NCBI GenBank assembly: GCA_030148085.1 | Contig: JASBUF010000067.1 | Location: 80,794 to 144,793 of the forward strand | Source: Methylophaga sp. | GTDB taxonomy: Bacteria > Pseudomonadota > Gammaproteobacteria > Nitrosococcales > Methylophagaceae | Reading direction: 5' to 3' | DNA length: 64,000 nt | Shown here: one piece after another, positions 18,322-25,901 of the stretch | Position numbering within the stretch: position 1 is the first letter of the stretch | Layout: each line of letters opens with the position of its first letter | Notes under the pieces: model-generated | What the model saw: only the letters and a program-made list of their open reading frames with translations | Told to the model about the DNA's origin: nothing | The model's database searches: none | Program-made: the position numbers and the translations under genes

Positions 18322-19111
18322 ACTTACCTGGCAATAACGCCACGATCCGCACCGGCGCACCACTACCGCCTTTTATTTTCATTGGCAGTGCAACGATAAA
18401 GGCCCCTGTTTCGGGCAGTAATTTCAGATTCGCCACGTTTTCCATCCCCGGAATATTGTGCTCGAACAGGATTTGATGGGTTTCAAACAACGTTGAACCT
18501 CCATAATCGATACTCGGTGTATCCAGTCCCACAGCATTGATATTGCGCTTGCTCACCAAAAAGCGGGCAGCCTCCGGATGAATGCCGGGAAATTTCAAAT
18601 TGATGACTGCTGCTTCGCCCCGCTCATCAGTCCCCATATAAGCCACCTTATCAGGCCAGAGTTTGCTTGAGCCAGTGTCGATAAGCAGAATACTGTTATC
18701 CGGAATCTGCCCGTGAGCTTGTTCCCACCGCAAAATATCATCCACCGAAAACTGATAATTTCGATCACGCTCGGCTTGTTCGATTACCCGAATCACCACG
18801 GCTGGGCCAATCAGTTGTGTCACTGGAATTTGATCCACGGTCTGCCTGTTTTCGGCAAAATGAATAGGCGCATCAATATGGGTGCCACCGTGCTCGGCCG
18901 ACATAAAATTATAGGCCGTGTAGTAAAAACCCTTTTCCGTATGTCCTTCAAAAACGGTGCTTTTTTTAAAGCCTTCAGCGGTTGGCCAATAAATGGTCGC
19001 TTCGGAGAAGTCATGGCTGAGATCCACCCATTCCCCCTGCAACAAGGCCTTCTGTTCTGAAGAGCACGCCAGAACAAACAATGAAAGAAAAACAATAACA
19101 AACCTTTTCAT
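18320..19111 (-). CDS. Cyclase-family (kynurenine formamidase-like) lipoprotein
   Basis: A 263-residue protein with a lipoprotein signal peptide (FLSLFVLAC, Cys at 16) followed by the metal-dependent amidohydrolase fold of the cyclase family. The zinc motif HGGTHIDAPIHF at residues 74-85 supplies the HxGTHxD ligands and a downstream His. Relatives include kynurenine formamidase and isatin hydrolase, most of which are cytosolic; a lipidated envelope form is less common. The substrate is unknown. It faces the TRAP permease genes tail to tail. One could suppose the hydrolase product or substrate is the transported acid, but nothing in the sequence proves it. Confidence 0.87.
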   Translation of the reverse strand: MKRFVIVFLSLFVLACSSEQKALLQGEWVDLSHDFSEATIYWPTAEGFKKSTVFEGHTEKGFYYTAYNFMSAEHGGTHIDAPIHFAENRQTVDQIPVTQLIGPAVVIRVIEQAERDRNYQFSVDDILRWEQAHGQIPDNSILLIDTGSSKLWPDKVAYMGTDERGEAAVINLKFPGIHPEAARFLVSKRNINAVGLDTPSIDYGGSTLFETHQILFEHNIPGMENVANLKLLPETGAFIVALPMKIKGGSGAPVRIVALLPGK

Positions 19112-19339
19112 AAACGCATCCCCCTAGTCGTCGCACCGACTGACTGTTGTTATCACTAGCTTACTCTGTAATGCAACTCTCAACCCATTCTTCTAACAGC
19201 ATTTTTTAGTGACTCTCGGCTCAGTAAGTCAAACCCCGAGCGAAGGAGGCAAATGTGAAAGCGTGAACTGATTCACACAACCGTGACGAAGCAATATTTT
19301 TGTCACGAAAGGTTCACAATTGTTGCCTATTTTGGCGGC

Positions 19340-20980
19340 ATGAAAAATACCGATACTGATCAACTTCGTGCCCAACTGATTGCAACTTTGTGGTCGTTGA
19401 AGGCCGCCATTAGCAAACACCCTAATGCCATTAAAGGACTGGGCTACGTTCATTTCAACACTCTCATCAAGGACGAAGCGTACCGCTTATCCATCCTCCA
19501 GGCAGCGACAGCTTCGTCTATTGAAGAAGTTCGCGAGCTTGCCTTGGCCGCCTTAAAAAACCACCTTCCTGGGCCACTCGCCAAGAACACAATTGATGAA
19601 ACCAGCAATACAGTTGCAATGACTTCAATGGCAGAAAGGCATCAGCATCAGCAAGACCATCCGGAGAAAAAGCGCGCCTTCAGCTTGTGGCTGAAATCTG
19701 CCCTGCTCTTTGTCTTGATGGGCGGCATGACAACGGCTGCCATCAGTGGCTGGTTGTGGAATAGTGACATTCAGGTCGTCGAAGCTCCGATTAATGAATC
19801 TCAGACTTGGTCAACTGACAAAAAGTACATCTTAAACGGTCTTATTTTTGTGGAAAGTGGTGCGACACTGACCATCGAACCAGGCACTCACATTGCCGGT
19901 GCACCGGGCTCTGCCCTTATCGTCACCCGTGATGCCAAAATTAATGCTCAGGGGCAGAAAAATGCACCGATTGTGATGACCTCGAGCCAAGCGGTTGGTG
20001 AACGTCAGCGTGGTGACTGGGGTGGTCTGGTATTACTCGGCAATGCGACCGTTAATAGTGGCACTGGCCATATTGAAGGCATTGAAAAAGATGACCCTCG
20101 CGGCGGCTATGGCGGCATGGCCGACACAGGCTCTTGTGGTGTACTCAAATATGTACGAATCGAATTCGCAGGTTATGAAATTTCTCAGGACAACGAACTC
20201 AACGGACTCACCCTGGGTGGTTGCGGCTCCGGCACCATCATCAACCATGTTCAGGTTCATATGGGCCTGGATGATGGCGTCGAAGTATTTGGCGGCACCG
20301 TCAACCTTAAGCACATCCTGATCAGTCGTCCCGGTGATGATGGCCTCGACTGGGATCGTGGCTGGCAAGGCAATGGGCAATTTATCATCGTCCATCAAGG
20401 CCACGATGACGGCGATAATGCCATCGAAGCGGATAATGATGCCTCGAACCCGAATGCTACGCCGCGCTCTAATCCAACTTTATCCAATATCACGCTGGTT
20501 GGCTCGGGTAACAACACCATTGCCCAGCGCGGTCTGCTGCTGAGACGCGGTACCGGTGGTGATTTCCGTAATGTCCTCATCACCGGATTTAGTACCGAAG
20601 CACTGGATATTGGCGATGTTGACACCGCAGAGCTGACAGGATCAGGTGAGTTAAAAGCCAATGGTTGGGTTATTCAAAACAGCGATATGCGCTATTTCTC
20701 AGAAGAACGCGATAGTCAGAATGATGATGATGGCTTTTCTGAGCAAAGCTGGATTCAGCAGACAAATAATGAGCTGACGCCTCGCGAGATTATTCTGTTT
20801 GCCAATACGCCGGGCCAGATTCCTGACTTTGCCCCGCTCCCTCGCTCAGCAGCTACCAAGATTAATGTGCCTTTACCCCAGGGAGAATTTTGGGATGAAG
20901 GCGCTAACTTTGCCGGAGCGATTCGCCCCGGCTCTCGCGTCAGTTGGCTGGATGGTTGGACGGCTTACCCAATTAATTGA
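19340..20980 (+). CDS. Membrane-anchored protein with large repetitive, beta-helix-like domain
   Basis: A 546-residue protein starting at the ATG at 19340; an in-frame GTG at 19283 would add 19 residues without a good ribosome-binding site. The first 110 residues are soluble and mostly helical. One transmembrane helix follows (LLFVLMGGMTTAAISGWLW, about 117-136). Residues about 145-546 are rich in Gly, Asp and Asn and contain successive short beta-strand turns, beginning with LNGLIFVESGATLTIEPGTH, a motif common in surface parallel beta-helix proteins of Bacteroidetes and marine gammaproteobacteria. It contains many DDG and DNA-type acidic turns (for example DDGDNAIEADND), which may bind calcium. 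Function unknown; probably exported domain outside the inner membrane. Confidence 0.75.
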   Translation: MKNTDTDQLRAQLIATLWSLKAAISKHPNAIKGLGYVHFNTLIKDEAYRLSILQAATASSIEEVRELALAALKNHLPGPLAKNTIDETSNTVAMTSMAERHQHQQDHPEKKRAFSLWLKSALLFVLMGGMTTAAISGWLWNSDIQVVEAPINESQTWSTDKKYILNGLIFVESGATLTIEPGTHIAGAPGSALIVTRDAKINAQGQKNAPIVMTSSQAVGERQRGDWGGLVLLGNATVNSGTGHIEGIEKDDPRGGYGGMADTGSCGVLKYVRIEFAGYEISQDNELNGLTLGGCGSGTIINHVQVHMGLDDGVEVFGGTVNLKHILISRPGDDGLDWDRGWQGNGQFIIVHQGHDDGDNAIEADNDASNPNATPRSNPTLSNITLVGSGNNTIAQRGLLLRRGTGGDFRNVLITGFSTEALDIGDVDTAELTGSGELKANGWVIQNSDMRYFSEERDSQNDDDGFSEQSWIQQTNNELTPREIILFANTPGQIPDFAPLPRSAATKINVPLPQGEFWDEGANFAGAIRPGSRVSWLDGWTAYPIN

Positions 20981-21033
20981 TTAGTTAGGTTTGCCATAAC
21001 AGATTGATATGGTTAGATGCGTAAAAAAACGCC

Positions 21034-21753
21034 TCACCAGATAAATGGAATAAGCCGATAACGTAGCCTTGCCATGTAACCAACATAACCGGGCAAGGTC
21101 TCCTGCAACGTCCTCTCCTCAACAAAAATCCGTGCAATCACAAAGCTGAAAACAAAGGGCAGTGCCAGAAGACTGGCATAGCTTTCCAGCCACAATGCCA
21201 CCCCGATGAGGAAGAACAGTAAGCCGCAATACATAGGATGACGAATATGAGCATAAAGTCCCGTATCGATGAGTACTTGCCCACGTTCTGATTGGTCTTT
21301 GACGATCGGTGCAGCAAATGCATTTTGATACAACGACATAATGATAATGCCAAATCCTATGACAAACAGTGCGCCACCGAAAAGCGACACAACGAAATGT
21401 GGCGGCGCTAACAATTGCAGATGAAACACATCAATGGGAATAAACACGAACCACGCCATGAATGAGATAAGCAAAAGCGCTGTAATTACTCTATCCGCCA
21501 TTGGTTGTGTCTTATCGATTGGCCCAGTGATTCGAGCCTCCAAACTGCCTGGTGCCCACAAGGCAAGCACAACTGTCGACACGAATAATAAAAAGCCATA
21601 CACGACAAGAAACATCATCGCACGAGGCCAATCCAAAGTCCCTGCAGGAAGGAACAGTAAGACGGCGAACAAGGCGATTTGAACCGACACGCCAAGTAAC
21701 CCCTTGATTAACAGCATGTGGTCTCGCAGATTCTCTGTTCTCGGTAAGTTCAT
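21034..21753 (-). CDS. Isoprenylcysteine carboxyl methyltransferase-family membrane protein
   Basis: A 239-residue integral membrane protein with about five helices. The C-terminal third has the ICMT/PEMT-type signature: GLYAHIRHPMYCGLLFFLIG and then VEERTLQETLPGYVGYMARL, which bind S-adenosylmethionine and the lipid-like substrate. Bacterial members methylate unknown substrates. It lies immediately after an attC-like site (21765-21808) on the minus strand, with the ATG 12 bp beyond it, so it may be the last captured cassette of the array at 21.0-23.6 kb. After its stop, the minus strand reads a short GCATCTAAC-containing sequence that could be a decayed site. Confidence 0.88.
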   Translation of the reverse strand: MNLPRTENLRDHMLLIKGLLGVSVQIALFAVLLFLPAGTLDWPRAMMFLVVYGFLLFVSTVVLALWAPGSLEARITGPIDKTQPMADRVITALLLISFMAWFVFIPIDVFHLQLLAPPHFVVSLFGGALFVIGFGIIIMSLYQNAFAAPIVKDQSERGQVLIDTGLYAHIRHPMYCGLLFFLIGVALWLESYASLLALPFVFSFVIARIFVEERTLQETLPGYVGYMARLRYRLIPFIW

Positions 21754-21764
21754 TTCCTGGTTTC

Positions 21765-21808
21765 ATTCAGCCGACGCATCAGCGGTCGACTGCAGTGCCT
21801 TGTTAGAT
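21765..21808 (-). mobile_element. Degenerate attC-like recombination site A
   Basis: Read on the minus strand it starts with ATCTAAC followed by AAGGCACTGCAGTCGACCG, the typical R''-L'' side of an integron attC. The opposite arm (CGGCTGAATG) pairs only in part and the final GTTRRRY box is not seen, so the site looks decayed or truncated. It lies between the zinc-ribbon membrane protein gene and the ICMT-like gene. Confidence 0.5.
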
Positions 21809-21856
21809 GCCATGGTAAAAGATTAAAAACTTACTCCTATCACACCATATTTCCTA

Positions 21857-22234
21857 TTAATGATGATTCATTGGGCTAGCAGGATAAATTCGGGTTCTAT
21901 GAACATAACCACACTCCTCGCAATGATATGTTATGGGTACCTTATTAGAGCCGCCAAAAATGGCCTTCTTTTTACGGCTGGCGTGATATATGGCTCTCCC
22001 ACCGCACTTGGGACATCGCCCCACAATTAGGTTGCGAAATACAAAGCCTGTTACAAGAAGTGCTAAAGCTGCCGGTACCATTCCAAAGACAATAAATACA
22101 ACCTCTTTTACCTGCAGAATGTCAGTAAGTGAGGGTCGTATGGTTTCGTGGACACTCATACCTAACATAAAGCCACTGAGCAAAGCTGCGATGTTTGCCA
22201 GAAATAAAAAGGCTAGATGTAATGGAATGGGCAT
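21857..22234 (-). CDS. Small membrane protein with C-terminal zinc ribbon
   Basis: A 125-residue protein. Two hydrophobic segments lie at about residues 5-25 and 45-70, and a C-terminal zinc ribbon follows, formed by CPKC and CEEC pairs about 30 residues apart. I do not recognise a named family. It sits between two attC-like sites on the minus strand, in the same orientation as the neighbouring cassette genes, so it is best read as an integron gene cassette. Its ATG is about 40 bp after site B, preceded by AAAAGGAA, a fair ribosome-binding site. Function unknown. Confidence 0.72.
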   Translation of the reverse strand: MPIPLHLAFLFLANIAALLSGFMLGMSVHETIRPSLTDILQVKEVVFIVFGMVPAALALLVTGFVFRNLIVGRCPKCGGRAIYHASRKKKAIFGGSNKVPITYHCEECGYVHRTRIYPASPMNHH

Positions 22235-22273
22235 GGACTATTCCTTTTGGTTCTGTTCATGGGTAATTCGGAC

Positions 22274-22357
22274 ATTTAACGCAAAGCTTTGGGGCAGCAG
22301 GTGCAACGCGTAGACTGTCCCAGCCGCGATAGCGGCGACAACAGCGCCTTGTTATGC
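22274..22357 (-). mobile_element. attC-like recombination site B
   Basis: An 84-bp imperfect dyad bounded by GTTATGC (22351-22357, read GCATAAC on the minus strand) and ATTTAAC (22274-22280, read GTTAAAT). The inner arms include GGGGCAG against CTGTCCC. The stop codon of the GFA-family gene (TAA, 22352-22354) lies inside the first box, a hallmark of integron cassettes. Confidence 0.75.
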
Positions 22358-22768
22358 ATTTTCTGGTGCATGCTCTTGGTACTGGGTGACTCCTTCAGGG
22401 ATTACTTCCCAACTTGCTTTAGAGCCAACAAAAATATGCCTGCCAATTTCTATTTCTGGGTCTTCGTTAAGACACCCCAATGTTATACCGTGTACTTTAT
22501 CCTCGTAGATTCCACACAGAGTAGAGCCACATTGCTTGCAGAACTGAAAGCCAAAGCCATGTTGGCTAGCATAAGTAGTTAAATATTCCTTGCCTCTAAC
22601 CCACCTAAAGTCTGATGAATTTACTAAAGCATAAGATGACGCTTGGGAGCTAAATGCTTTTCGGCAACGCGAGCAATGGCATGATCTTGCGTCAAATAGC
22701 GCACCATCTATTTCATACTTAATTTCACCGCAAAAGCATTCGCCTGTTAATTTCACTGGATTCTCCAT
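22352..22768 (-). CDS. GFA-family (glutathione-dependent formaldehyde-activating-like) protein
   Basis: A 138-residue protein with the zinc-binding pattern of the GFA family: ECFCGEIKYE, then CHCSRCRKAF, and CKQCGS further on. Characterised relatives bind glutathione and speed adduct formation with formaldehyde, but most members have unknown roles. The start codon lies only three bases beyond the end of attC site C and the stop codon lies inside attC site B, so this is a textbook gene cassette arrangement. GFA genes are common cargo of environmental integrons. No promoter is visible of its own. Confidence 0.9.
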   Translation of the reverse strand: MENPVKLTGECFCGEIKYEIDGALFDARSCHCSRCRKAFSSQASSYALVNSSDFRWVRGKEYLTTYASQHGFGFQFCKQCGSTLCGIYEDKVHGITLGCLNEDPEIEIGRHIFVGSKASWEVIPEGVTQYQEHAPENA

Positions 22769-22771
22769 GAT

Positions 22772-22861
22772 GCATAACGCCCCGCTAAACGGAGAGCGTT
22801 AGCGAGTCCGGTGGAGGCCACGCTTTTTGTGGCTGGAACGTATTTGAGCGGTTTGTTATGA
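22772..22861 (-). mobile_element. attC recombination site C
   Basis: A 90-bp site with outer boxes CATAAC and GTTATG and matching inner arms CCGCT and AGCGG at both ends, plus a central hairpin GGCCAC/GTGGC around a T-rich loop. The stop of the upstream gene (TAA, 22856-22858) lies inside it and the next gene starts three bases after it. This is the clearest attC of the array. Confidence 0.85.
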
Positions 22862-23551
22862 GTTTTCACGCCGAGCCTTTTCCTCTGCGAACCGCTTTTC
22901 CCTTTCCTCTCTTTCTTCTTTGCGGTCTTCACTCGAGTATACGTCTGCTTTAACTCGCTTGAAGCCACTTACAACATGACCTATATCTTTCTGAATTTTT
23001 TCTAAGCTTTGTGCCATGGAATATAAATTTGGTTTGCCTAGTTGATAGCGACCTTTTAATTCACTCATGTCGAGTATTATTTCATCGGTATATTTCTTTC
23101 CGGTTGCGCTTTTGTAACTGAGTCTAAAAGACAAAATAGAAGATGATTTACCTTCAAAGTCCTCTGTTGTTTGGGTATAAGTAGAATATATGTTTTGGCC
23201 GGGGCCAAAATGACGAAGACCTGTTTTAAAGAAATTTGACTCAGTGAATTCACCGAGAAGTTTTGCTGCTGACTCCCCACCTGTAATTACTGACGGTGAG
23301 AACTGTAAATCACTCGCTGGACCTAAACCAATATTTTGGATATTAAGGCGAATTATATGTATGGCAAATTCAAAACTCTCAATTGTTATATGTATTTTGG
23401 GCTCTGTCTGAACCTCCCTCATCTTTCTAGTTTCAGAAACCAAAAAACCAGTAAGAACTGCATAGATTACGGTCGATAGGGTAACAACAGCAGTAAATAT
23501 TACCGTCAAGGCCTCAGAATTCTGCTTAAGAAAATTCAACATTTCAGTCAA
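22856..23551 (-). CDS. Membrane-anchored protein of unknown function (cassette gene)
   Basis: A 231-residue protein. One N-terminal transmembrane helix (about residues 14-37, VIFTAVVTLSTVIYAVLTGF) is followed by a predicted beta-rich region (about 50-165) and a highly charged Glu/Arg/Lys tail (about 205-231) likely to be helical. I recognise no named family. The TTG at 23551 is preceded by GGAG at seven bases, better than the ATG at 23542. The stop codon lies inside attC site C. Its base composition is visibly more AT-rich than the flanking housekeeping genes, which fits horizontal acquisition in an integron cassette. Confidence 0.75.
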   Translation of the reverse strand: MTEMLNFLKQNSEALTVIFTAVVTLSTVIYAVLTGFLVSETRKMREVQTEPKIHITIESFEFAIHIIRLNIQNIGLGPASDLQFSPSVITGGESAAKLLGEFTESNFFKTGLRHFGPGQNIYSTYTQTTEDFEGKSSSILSFRLSYKSATGKKYTDEIILDMSELKGRYQLGKPNLYSMAQSLEKIQKDIGHVVSGFKRVKADVYSSEDRKEEREEREKRFAEEKARRENS

Positions 23552-23766
23552 CGTAAAACTCCTTTTGACTCATAACAGTGTGTTAATGAGGTCTCCGACC
23601 TCATAATAGTTATTAGTGTGTCTGCCTCATAACATCTCCAAGCTGCTCTTAATTCATTGAAGTTTAAACAAATTACTGCAAACAAATGATCGAAGTTAGG
23701 AATTATGAGGCCAACTAGTGACCGGGTGAGAGAATCGGTGTGAAAGATAGTGCGTAGTGCTGTCAT
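23548..23766 (-). CDS. Possible small protein upstream of the cassette gene
   Basis: A 72-codon frame starting ATG at 23766 with GGAG eight bases upstream and ending four bases into the start region of the next gene. I recognise no family and codon usage is not convincing. The 3' half spans the hairpin at 23586-23604. It could be a real cassette-borne small gene, a broken gene, or chance. The rest of the 23552-23862 interval contains only this frame, the hairpin and the terminator of the cyclase gene. Confidence 0.25.
   Translation of the reverse strand: MTALRTIFHTDSLTRSLVGLIIPNFDHLFAVICLNFNELRAAWRCYEADTLITIMRSETSLTHCYESKGVLR
23586..23604. repeat. Perfect hairpin at the right edge of the cassette array
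   Basis: ATGAGGTC (23586-23593) and GACCTCAT (23597-23604) form an 8-bp stem with a 3-nt loop. On the minus strand it is followed by a GTTATGAG box (about 23571-23578) just before the cassette gene start. It could be a decayed attC-like site or a terminator-like element; there is no T tract. Confidence 0.5.
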
Positions 23767-23813
23767 ATCGGAATCTCCATTTCGCGATACTGAGTTGAAC
23801 TGAGAGTCTACAA

Positions 23814-23846
23814 CAAAAAAAGCCTGCTGACTCTCTCAAGCAGGCC
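23814..23846 (-). terminator. Rho-independent terminator of the PAS diguanylate cyclase gene
   Basis: On the minus strand GCCTGCT (23839-23845 complement) pairs with AGCAGGC (23822-23828 complement) and is followed by a run of T residues (complement of 23815-23820). It starts 17 bp after the gene's stop codon. Confidence 0.88.
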
Positions 23847-23862
23847 ACGTGTTTTCACATTC

Positions 23863-24801
23863 TTAAGCGGCTTGAATGGTGTTTCTTCCCTGCTGCTTGG
23901 CTTGATACAAGGCTTTATCAACAGTGTTGATAAAGTCTCTTGAGTCATGGCTATGGGTCGGCACTAAGGTTCCTGCACCAATGCTGATAGTGAGCAGTTG
24001 TGAAACATCGGATTGCTGATGTGAAATCTGCAGTTTGAAGATCGCTTTCTGACAGCGTTCAGCAATTATCTTTGCCGCTTCCGCGTCTGTTTCTGGCAGC
24101 ACCATCACAAACTCTTCACCACCAAAGCGTGCAAAAAAGTCTCGCGACCGCGTGGCGACAGTGGATAGGGTTTGTGCGACTTGCTTGAGGCAATCATCAC
24201 CCAAGATATGTCCGTAAAAGTCGTTATATTGCTTGAAAAAGTCGATATCTATCAGCAATAGAGACAAAGGCTGCTTATCTCGTCGGGCCTTGACCCACTC
24301 CCTCTCCAGCACGGAATCGAACATACGGCGGTTGGAAACCCCGGTTAAACCATCCTTGAAGGAGAGTTCTTCCAGTTCTTTTTGCAAGTCGAGCAGTTTT
24401 TGTTCGGTTTCTTTACGTTCGCTGATGTCGAACATAAAGCCAATCAAGGCTTCGACTTCGCCGTTTTCATCTCGCGCCACATGCACGACATCACGGATCC
24501 AGATGTACTCTCCGTCTTTGGTCATGGCGCGGTAATCTGCCTCGTGATCGGTACCGGACTGAGACTGAGCTACACAGAAGTCTACGACCCAGGCTCTGTC
24601 TTCCGGATGCATACGTTCTGCCCAGTCATTGACTGAGACCCAACTTGAAGGCGCCCAGCCCAATAAGGCTTCTATTTGTGGGCCGATGTAGCTGAACTGG
24701 AGCGTCTTCCAATCGATTTTCCAGGGAATGGCTTTGGTCGACTCCAGCAACGTTTTATAAACATCGCTCGCAGGTTCCATGGGCTCTGTGTTTTCAGTCA
24801 T
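23863..24801 (-). CDS. PAS-domain diguanylate cyclase
   Basis: A 312-residue soluble protein. A PAS fold (about residues 20-140, with the WIRDVVHV and IGFMFDISERKETEQ ends typical of PAS/PAC) is joined by a short coiled coil to a GGDEF domain (about 150-312). The active site is GGEEF near residue 228, with DIDFFKQYND upstream, so it should synthesise c-di-GMP. No membrane segment is present, so it senses a cytosolic or membrane-proximal cue. It is followed by a clear terminator. It lies 62 bp downstream of epmA on the same strand. Confidence 0.93.
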   Translation of the reverse strand: MTENTEPMEPASDVYKTLLESTKAIPWKIDWKTLQFSYIGPQIEALLGWAPSSWVSVNDWAERMHPEDRAWVVDFCVAQSQSGTDHEADYRAMTKDGEYIWIRDVVHVARDENGEVEALIGFMFDISERKETEQKLLDLQKELEELSFKDGLTGVSNRRMFDSVLEREWVKARRDKQPLSLLLIDIDFFKQYNDFYGHILGDDCLKQVAQTLSTVATRSRDFFARFGGEEFVMVLPETDAEAAKIIAERCQKAIFKLQISHQQSDVSQLLTISIGAGTLVPTHSHDSRDFINTVDKALYQAKQQGRNTIQAA

Positions 24802-24863
24802 AACGCTTGCTACCTTAGGCTACTAAGCTGGGTGAAATTCATCATCCCTGACTACGCTCACTC

Positions 24864-25847
24864 TTAACTTCGTTCAAAATCGAAACTGATAACCTCTGCC
24901 AGCCGTTGCTTGCCCGTTATCAGTAACATTAATCTATCCAGTCCTAAAGCCACACCGGTACAGGCTGGCAAACCTGCGTCTAATGCTGCCAGTAGATGCC
25001 CATCTATTGGCATGACTGGCTTTGACTCTGCCTGACGCTGCTGATTATCCTTCTCAAAACGTCGATGCAGTTCATCCGCATGCTGACATTCATCGTAGCC
25101 ATTGGCCAGTTCCAACCCGCCAGCATAGACTTCAAAACGTGCTGCGACCTGATGTCCGTACTGATTCTGATAGACCTTGGCCAGTTGCGCCTGCGAGGCC
25201 GGAAAATCAAACACGATCACCGGCACAGCCAATGTCGCTAGCTGAGGTTCAATCACCTCACTCATCAGCAATTCCAACCAGCCATCACGCTCACATTGCC
25301 AGTCCTGCGGTAAGCCCGCTATCTGTGATAAGGCAATATCTTGTAGTGAGCTGGTATTCGTCACTTCAATATCCACATCCAGATACTGCTTGAAAGCGTC
25401 ATGATAAGTCATGCTGATCGCCGCAGGCAGCCCGGCGACATCCTGTAACAGGTTATCGACCTCAGTCATCAAGGCTTGATAGCCAAGTGCAGGACGGTAC
25501 CACTCCAGCATAGTGAATTCGGGGTTATGCCTGCGGCCAAGTTCACCATGACGAAAGACCTTGGCAATTTGGTAGATATCACCGATACCTGCCGCCAGCA
25601 GGCGTTTCATAGCGAATTCAGGGGAAGTCTGAAGGTAATAGGACTTAGGTTTTAGACCAGCAGGCTGATACACCGTGCTGAAGCTGTCGAGATAGATCGC
25701 TGTGGGAGCGGCTTGTGACAAGACCGGTGTTTCGACTTCGAGCACATCTCGATCAGAAAAAAAACGGCGGACATCAGCTAATAGCTGAGCCCGCCGTTTT
25801 AATGTTTCTATCTCTGCACTAGGTTGCCAGTCAATGGTGCTATTCAT
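24864..25847 (-). CDS. epmA: EF-P (R)-beta-lysine ligase EpmA
   Basis: A 327-residue lysyl-tRNA synthetase paralogue without the anticodon-binding domain. It attaches (R)-beta-lysine to Lys-34 of EF-P. Class II motifs are visible: the motif 2 region GRRHNPEFTMLEWYRP, and motif 3 GVALGLDRLMLL near the C-terminus. The other two parts of the pathway, efp and epmB, lie directly upstream. A perfect terminator-like hairpin with an eight-T tract is embedded in codons about 16-31 (25757-25800). The ATG at 25847 matches the family N-terminus (WQPSAEIETLKRRA). Confidence 0.95.
   Translation of the reverse strand: MNSTIDWQPSAEIETLKRRAQLLADVRRFFSDRDVLEVETPVLSQAAPTAIYLDSFSTVYQPAGLKPKSYYLQTSPEFAMKRLLAAGIGDIYQIAKVFRHGELGRRHNPEFTMLEWYRPALGYQALMTEVDNLLQDVAGLPAAISMTYHDAFKQYLDVDIEVTNTSSLQDIALSQIAGLPQDWQCERDGWLELLMSEVIEPQLATLAVPVIVFDFPASQAQLAKVYQNQYGHQVAARFEVYAGGLELANGYDECQHADELHRRFEKDNQQRQAESKPVMPIDGHLLAALDAGLPACTGVALGLDRLMLLITGKQRLAEVISFDFERS
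25757..25800 (-). terminator. Terminator-like hairpin inside the start of epmA
   Basis: On the minus strand, in the sense of epmA, AAAACGGCGG and CCGCCGTTTT form a perfect 10-bp stem (complements of 25791-25800 and 25761-25770), with an inner 5-bp stem (CAGCT/AGCTG). The stem runs straight into eight T residues in total. It lies 48-91 nt into the coding region, where the protein reads KRRAQLLADVRRFF. Form and polarity are those of an intrinsic terminator, so it may act as an attenuator. Confidence 0.6.
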
Positions 25848-25901
25848 GACAAAAGGTCAGTGCAGAGAGGTTAATCACAGGATTTTGCTTCAGGCCAAGG
25901 C

